Origin: Rhodococcus sp. IITR03
GTDB lineage: Bacteria; Actinomycetota; Actinomycetes; Mycobacteriales; Mycobacteriaceae
Reading direction: 5' to 3'
DNA length: 22,252 nucleotides
NCBI GenBank assembly: GCA_001017865.1
Contig: LATQ01000001.1
Location: forward strand, 2,815,056 to 2,837,307
Shown here: piece by piece, positions 16,873-22,252 of the stretch
Layout: each line of letters starts with the position of its first letter
Position numbering within the stretch: the first letter of the stretch is position 1
Made by a program: the position numbers and the translations under genes
The notes under the pieces: model-generated
The model's database searches: none
Told to the model about the DNA's origin: nothing
The model's input: the letters and a program-made list of their open reading frames with translations, nothing else

Positions 16873-17848
16873 TCGTCGACTATATCGACGCCCACCGGAA
16901 ACGTTTCGGGGTCGACCCGATCTGCGCCGTGCTCACCGAGCACGGCATCAGCATCGCCCCGTCCACCTACTACAAGGCCAAGTCCCGCGGACGTGTCTCC
17001 GCCACCGAACTGGCCGACGCCTACGCCGCGAACACCGTGCACGCGATGTATGTGGCCAATCGGCGCGTCTACGGTGTCCGCAAGCTCTGGCACGCGATGA
17101 AACGCGCTGGTCACGACATGGGCCGCGATCAGGTGTCCCGACTGATGACGATCACCGGCATCACCGGCGTCGTGCGCGGCAGACGCCGCACTGTCACCAC
17201 CGAGCGTGATGATCGAGCACCCCGACATCCGGACCTGATCGAGCGGAAATGGGGTGCACCGCAGCGTCCGGATCAATGGTGGGTGGCCGATTTCACGTAT
17301 GTGTGGACGTTGGCCGGGTTCGTCTACACCGCGTTCTGCGTCGACGTATTCTCCCGCCGGATTCTGGGATGGCGGGTGATGACAACAAAGACCACCCCGT
17401 TGGTCCACGGTGTTCTCGAGCAAGCTCTGTTCACGAGAAGAAGAATCGACTTCCGTTTCACTTCAACAGGTTTGGTTCATCACTCCGATGCCGGAAGTCA
17501 ATACACGTCGCTGGCGTTCACCGAAGCTCTGGTCGAGTCGGGGATCGCTGGTTCCATCGGCAGCGTCGGGGACGCCCTCGACAATGCCTGATGGAGTCGA
17601 CGATCGGGCTCTACAAGACCGAGCTGATCGACCGGGCACAGTCCTGGTCCGGTCGGGCCGAGGTCGAGCGGGAGACCGCCGAGTGGGTCCGTTGGTTCAA
17701 CGCGGACAGGTTGCATTCGTCGATCGACTATCTCTCGCCGGTCGAGTACGAGACGCTATATCGTGAACAGCGTCCTACCGTCGCCTCGGTCCTCGAGGTG
17801 GCTGAACGAAGTCTCCACCCGATCCAGGGCGGTTCAAGATCTGGATGA
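16869..17848 (+). CDS. IS3-family transposase OrfB, DDE integrase core (frameshifted)
   Basis: The catalytic subunit has about 326 residues once a C is restored at 17587 (NALMEST). An HTH_21-type region opens it (VIVDYIDAHRKRFGVDPICAVL, NRRVYGVRKLWHAM). The DDE triad is visible: D in QWWVADFTYVWT, D in LVHHSDAGSQYTS and E in LMESTIGLYKTELI. The tail RWFNADRLHSSIDYLSPVEYE is typical of the family. As sequenced, the missing base creates a stop immediately before the catalytic Glu, which would abolish activity. The reading frame runs through the right inverted repeat, and its stop (17846-17848) lies 10 nt outside the element, supplied by flanking DNA. Confidence 0.92.
17808..17836 (-). repeat. 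right inverted repeat of the IS3 element (IRR)
   Basis: Read on the minus strand it begins TGAACCGCCCTGGA and ends GGTGGAGACTTC, matching IRL with five differences. It also encodes the last codons of orfB inside the element. AGA follows directly at 17837. Confidence 0.9.
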
Positions 17849-18221
17849 CGACGAGCTCCCCGCCCACCTGTTTGGGCTGCGCGCCGCGCTCCTCGCGGCA
17901 GCCGACGAGGACGCAGACGACGCCACACTCGAGGACATTGCCCGCTCGATCAAGGCTTGCCGGGCCGAAATAGATCGCCGCGGCCTCGAATAGCGCGGCG
18001 ATAGGGAGGCAAGGCCGACAGATAGATAGCCGACTGCCCCCGTTCCTGCAGGGATGAGGAGCGAGGGCGCCCAGGCGTGGCCCGACAATAGCGGGGGTCA
18101 TCGGCCCACGGCTTGCCTATCGGTCACAAGCGTCGCGACGAGACGGAGCGCACCCCGGTTCCCGCTGCGCGGAGATATGATCAAGGTGTTCGACTCCGCC
18201 AGTCTATGGACGAGGCACCCG

Positions 18222-21200
18222 ATGGCCGACATCGATCCGATGGTGACACAGCAGGACGATCGGTCGCACCTCGTGGCCGAATTGACCGCGGTGGGATTCG
18301 AGGACCTACATGAGATCGGCAGCGGTGGCTTCGGCGTCGTCTTCCGGGGTCGGCAGCCCGAGCTGGATCGCACCGTGGCGATCAAACTGCTGACCGCGCG
18401 ACCGGACCCCGACAATGCCGAACGTTTCCTGCGGGAACAACGTGCGATGGGACGACTGTCCGGTCATCCCAATATCGTCACCATCTACGGGGTCGGTACC
18501 ACTGACTCCGGCCGGCCCTACATCGTGATGGAATATCATCGCCGCAACTCACTCGAAGTTCGGATTCGCACGCAGGGCCCACTGCGATGGGAGGACGCAC
18601 TCGAGGTCGGCGTCAAAGTCGCCGGCGCTTTGGAGACGGCGCACCGCATGGGCATGCTGCACCGGGATGTCAAGCCGGCCAACATCCTACTCACCGACTA
18701 CGGTGAGCCGCAGTTGACGGACTTCGGAATCGCCCGCGTCGCAGGAGCGTTCGAGACCACCGCCGGCGAAGTGGCCGGTTCCCCAGCATTCACCGCACCC
18801 GAAGTGCTTGGCGGGCAAGCCCCCACCCGGTCGGCCGACGTGTACGGACTCGGCGCAACCCTGTTCTGCGCGATCACCGGGCACGCGGTGTACGAGCGAC
18901 AGCGCGGTGAATCGCTGGTCGCACAGTTCCTGCGGATCACCCGCGGACCGGTGCCGGATCTCTACGAGGAAGCCCGCCTCCCGGACGACCTCGCCGAAGT
19001 GATCGAACGCGCTATGAACCGGGACCCTGCCTCGCGTATCGGTACCGCCGCTGAATTCGGTGAACAACTACGTGCCGTCGCGCAGTTCCACGGATTGTCG
19101 GTAGGCACATTCCGATGCCGGAAGCCACTGACCCCGCTGATCCCGCGGATTCCGCCGTGCCGACCAACACCACGACCGGTGATCCGGGACATCGACGACG
19201 TATCGGATCCGCTCGGCTGTCCCTGCCGATACCGTCCACACGGTTACGTCCGCCGACAACAAGCCGTCCATTGGTGGTTCGCGAGCGCCTCCTGCAGATG
19301 TTGTGGTCAGGCGGGCGGCGCATGCTGACGGCGATCATTGCCCCACCGGGCTTCGGCAAGACCACGCTTGCCGCCCAATGGGCGCGCGAATTGGCTGGTA
19401 CAGGTATTCACGTGGCGTGGTTGTCTGTCGACACCGACGACAACGAACTCGTATGGTTCCTCTCGCACCTGGTCCAGTCGATCCGCCAGGTGCGGCCGGC
19501 TCTGGCTCGGGAACTCGACGCCGCGCTCGACGAGCACGGCGATAACGCCGTGGAGTACATGCTCGCCACGCTGATCAACGACGTTCAGAAATCCACCGAA
19601 CCGATGATCTTGATCATCGACGACTGGCACCGGATTTCCCACCCGCCGCCGCCGTCTCAGCGATGACATCCCTGTTGGACAATGCAGACGCAGCCCATCT
19701 GAGAGTTGTCGTCACCAGTCAGACACGAACAGGAATGGCCTTGAGCCGTATGCGAGTCCGCGACGAGTTGATCGAGGTGGACGCCGCCGACCTGAGGTTC
19801 GATGCTTCGGAAGCGCGAGAGCTGCTGATCGATGTAGCCGGGTTACCCCTGACCGACGAGGACGTCAACGCACTGACCCGCGCGACCGGTGGCTGGGTGA
19901 CCGCGCTGCACCTGGCTTCGCTGTCGCTGCGCACCAGTGATGACCCGGCAGGATTGATCCGCGGAATCACAGGTCGCCACCACGCCATCGAGGACTATCT
20001 CGCCGAGAACGTCCTCGACGCCATCGAGCCACGGACCCTGGATTCTCTGCTCGCGACCAGCATGTGCGAGTACATATGCGCAGACCTGGCCGGCGCGCTC
20101 ACCGGCACGACCCGAAGTCAGGCTCTGCTCGAGGAGATCGAAGACCGGGGATTGTTCCTTCGTCGACTGGACCAGGACCGCACCTGGTTCCGCTATCACC
20201 ACCTGTTCCGCGAGTTCCTGCAACGTCGGATCGAACGCGAGACCCCCGAACGCATAATTGGGCTGCACCGCACCGCAGCACAGTGGTTCGCCGAGCGGGG
20301 GATCATCCGAGAGGCGGTGACCCACGCCGAGGCGGCCGGGGACGAGGAGATGGCGGTCGGTCTGGTCGAGCGGCACGGCACGAATTTGCTCGAGCTCTAC
20401 CAGGCGGCATCAGCGTTGGTGCTGCTCGACAAACTGCCGCATTCGGCGCTGTCCAGCCGGCCGCGTCTGCAGCTCATGGTGGCATGGAGCAACATTCTCC
20501 TCCACCGCGTTCGCCCAGCTGAGCGAGCTCTCGCCGCTGCCGAATCCCTTCTCTGCGACGCACCTGTCGCCAGCGGTGACCTCGGGGAAATGCAGGCGGA
20601 GGTCGGCACGATCCGCGCCCTAGTCGCAGCACGTTGCGACCACTACGACGCTACGGACGAGCTCGTTCGTGGTGCTCTAGCTGGTGCCGATGAGCTGTCG
20701 CCGTGGGTAGTGTCCGCAGCGGCCAACCTTGCGAGTATGGCTGCGGTCCACAGATTCGATTTCGACGCGGCCGAGCGACGCCAGGAATGGGCCGCTCCCT
20801 ACCACGCGCGAAATCGCGGACCGTATGCCCGAATGCACGGCTCATGTTGTCTCGGCATCGTTGCGCATGAACGACTCGAGATCTCGACTGCGGAAGAGCA
20901 GCTCCGACAGGCTCTGCGGACGGCACGTCACGGAAACAACAGGCACTCGACCGCCGCGCGACTCGCGGGTGCGCTGCTCGCCGAGGTGCTCTACGAGCAG
21001 AACCATCTCATTGAGGCAGATCGACTTCTCGATGAGAGCTTCTTGCTGGGATACGAAGCCGGTGCGGTGGACGTGAAAACGGTCCGGTACATCGCCGGTG
21101 TCCGCGTCAAGGCGGCGCTCGGCGATCGTGCCGCAGCCGCACAGCGCCTCGATGCAGGCGCCCGTGCCGCGCACACGCTGATGTTGCCCAGATTGCGAGC

Positions 21201-21702
21201 CCAGATCGAGGACGAACGCGCGCGACTGCGACTACCTGCGACGATAGGTCTTCCCGTGCGCCCGCCGCTCACCTACCCGGAGCGTCTCCGACCCGTGCAC
21301 GGGCTCGACGCGACCATTGCTCAATTCGGCGAATCCGTCGGCATCCGAGCCCTGCTTTACGACGGCACGCCCGACTCGATGGAATTGGCCTGTACGTGGG
21401 CACAGGAATGGGTCGAGCTTCTCGTGGATGCCGGCCGGCCGCGGGCGTTGCTGCGGGCACAGTGTCTGCTGGTCGACAGCCTGGCCGCGGCCGGCCATAC
21501 CGACGAAGCCGAAGAACGACTCGCAGCGATCACTGCACAGTGCGTCGCGCTGGGCATCGTGCGTTACCTGCTCGACGGTGGACCCCACCTGGTAGGGCTA
21601 CTCGAGGACGTGCGAGCGGATTATGAGGCCAGGAGACGGAAGAACGAATGGCCTTCGCTGTCCGACGGATTCTGGAGCGCGCTCACTCCGACAGATTCGT
21701 GA
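18222..21702 (+). CDS. pknK: PknK-type Ser/Thr kinase fused to MalT-like STAND ATPase (two frameshifts)
   Basis: Two single-base losses (near 19112 and 19643) split a protein of about 1160 residues. Residues 25-290 form a Hanks-type kinase: Gly loop IGSGGFGVVF, Lys55 in VAIKLL, HRDVKPANI, TDFGIAR and FTAPEVLGG. The linker leads to a MalT/STAND ATPase with Walker A APPGFGKTT and IIDDWHRI, then winged-helix and TPR-like repeats (WFRYHHLFREFLQRRIE; HRTAAQWFAERGIIREAVTHAEAAGD) to the end. The architecture and sequence fit mycobacterial PknK, a soluble kinase linked to transcriptional and translational control in stationary phase. No C-terminal LuxR helix-turn-helix is visible. ATG 18222 (MADIDPMVTQQ) has GAGG 6 nt upstream and matches the family N-terminus; an earlier ATG at 18177 is less likely. 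Confidence 0.92.
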
Positions 21703-22176
21703 TGTCCCGGATCATTACCTCGCGGAGGTTGGGGGCGGTCGGTCGGTCTGCCACATCGTTCGTCATCGTCATGAGGGACTTCGCGACACTCGTGTTGTTC
21801 GGTACCGATGGAGGGAACCCGCGTGTCCGCCACGTGAGCCCGAAGCTCACACGCTCGCCGCCGGCCGCCGTGTGTACGTCGCCACGCATCGACAAGCCGA
21901 TCCACCAGTCCAGAACGACGGTGTCCGCCGCCGAGGTCCGGATGTACTGGCGCAGATCTCCGTTAGTGGCACATTCACGTCCCGATGCCTATGTGGCTCT
22001 GCTGCGCCTGCCGTCGCGTCCGTGCCGTTTGGTGCGAAACCTTATCGGGGACGGTAGGTTTCGGTCTTTGATGGTCGCGCCGATCGATGCTCAGGGTAGG
22101 GTCTCGCGCAACGAGTGCGGCCCGTGGTTCGAGGCGACGATGGGGTGTGTCGGGCGGGGCTTTTCGTGCGGCAGGT
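21703..22176. other. stretch without a recognisable gene
   Basis: Overlapping short readings occur on both strands but none shows a family motif, a ribosome site and consistent codon use together. No tRNA, repeat or clear terminator was found. It separates the convergent pknK and the minus-strand gene at the right edge and may hold the terminators of both. Confidence 0.4.
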
Positions 22177-22252
22177 TCATTCGGGGTGGGCGGCATGCCA
22201 GGCGTCCCAGATGCGGGGGTGCAGTCGTCCTCGGGCGGGGACGGTCGAGTCC
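22177..22252 (-). CDS. C-terminal fragment of an unidentified protein, cut by the window edge
   Basis: The minus strand from the window edge reads DSTVPARGRLHPRIWDAWHA and then AHPE before a TGA at 22177-22179, with strongly GC-rich third positions. Only 24 codons are visible, so no family can be named. It would be convergent with pknK. Confidence 0.35.
   Translation of the reverse strand, partial: DSTVPARGRLHPRIWDAWHAAHPE

Larger units (their letters stand above)
16490..17836 (+). mobile_element. IS3-family insertion sequence, nearly intact, 1347 bp
   Basis: The element has imperfect 29-bp terminal inverted repeats (24 of 29 matching) beginning TGAACCG and sharing CCTGGA and GGTGGAGACT. 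It is flanked by the 3-bp direct repeat AGA (16487-16489 and 17837-17839). It encodes OrfA and OrfB in the two-frame arrangement typical of the family. Ends of the type TG...CA and a 3-bp target duplication fit IS3-family transposition. The only lesion seen is one missing base in orfB (near 17587), which may be a sequencing error. Conserved ends plus the target duplication point to a recent insertion. It lies in the same orientation as pknK, 385 nt upstream of it. Confidence 0.92.
16446..17993 (+). pseudogene. small reading frame interrupted by the IS3 element
   Basis: Removing the element and one AGA copy joins 16446-16489 to 17840-17993 in one frame: PHAHARWVHISLQ runs straight into DLDDDELPAHLFGL, then RAALLAAADEDADDATLEDI, ARSIKACRAEIDRRGLE and a stop at 17993. 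The rebuilt product is about 66 residues, acidic and helical, with no recognised family. The downstream part has strong coding character; the upstream part is short and the start is uncertain (GTG 16446 has no ribosome site; the frame is open back to 16404). The gene may therefore be genuine and interrupted, or the upstream join may be fortuitous. Confidence 0.45.

Noticed and set aside
1..22252. CRISPR arrays, tRNA or rRNA genes, riboswitches.
   Set aside because: No regularly spaced direct repeats, no cloverleaf with a TTCRA-type arm, and no rRNA-like or known riboswitch sequence were seen on either strand; a computed scan was not possible.

Overview
The window looks like chromosomal or large-plasmid DNA of a high-GC actinobacterium of the Mycobacteriales, most likely Rhodococcus-like. 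This rests on strong GC bias at third codon positions, a full-length PknK-type kinase/ATPase, a GAF-ANTAR regulator, and actinobacterial IS30, IS256 and IS3 transposases. The genus is inference, not proven.

Layout. Left edge (1-1329): a decayed IS256-family transposase, interrupted by two copies of a 35-bp palindromic repeat, then a gene-poor stretch with a strong hairpin. Positions 10999 down to 1330 (minus strand) hold a tightly packed ten-gene stress operon: YflT/GSP17M-like membrane protein, dnaK, grpE, a class-B dnaJ (cbpA type), a MerR-like CbpM/HspR-type modulator, clpB, a zinc-ribbon thioredoxin, a UBP-type zinc finger, a fusion of a cyclic-nucleotide-binding domain with a thioredoxin-reductase-like flavoprotein that lacks the CxxC, and a DUF1931 histone-fold protein. 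Genes overlap or are separated by at most 14 nt, so they are probably co-transcribed. Together they read as a disaggregation and refolding machine (DnaK/GrpE/DnaJ/ClpB) coupled to a thiol/flavin redox branch.

Positions 11294-12265 hold a heavily decayed IS30 transposase, followed by a minus-strand GAF-ANTAR regulator (12441-13147) and a poorly resolved minus-strand coding-like stretch (13411-13972). On the plus strand, a zinc-dependent alcohol/formaldehyde dehydrogenase (14128-15273) is followed after 12 nt by an uncharacterised protein. An almost intact IS3-family element (16490-17836, imperfect 29-bp inverted repeats, 3-bp target duplication AGA) has inserted into a small reading frame. A pknK orthologue follows (18222-21702). 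The last 76 bases probably hold the 3' end of a minus-strand gene.

A pattern that governs interpretation: nearly every conserved non-mobile gene is broken by one to three frameshifts. Wherever the family sequence lets the missing base be placed, a single base has been lost, usually from a short homopolymer, with otherwise well-conserved protein on both sides. That uniform direction suggests systematic base under-calling in the assembly rather than pseudogenes. These genes are therefore annotated at full length with the suspected positions noted. The IS256 and IS30 copies also carry stop codons and lesions of mixed direction and are genuine remnants.
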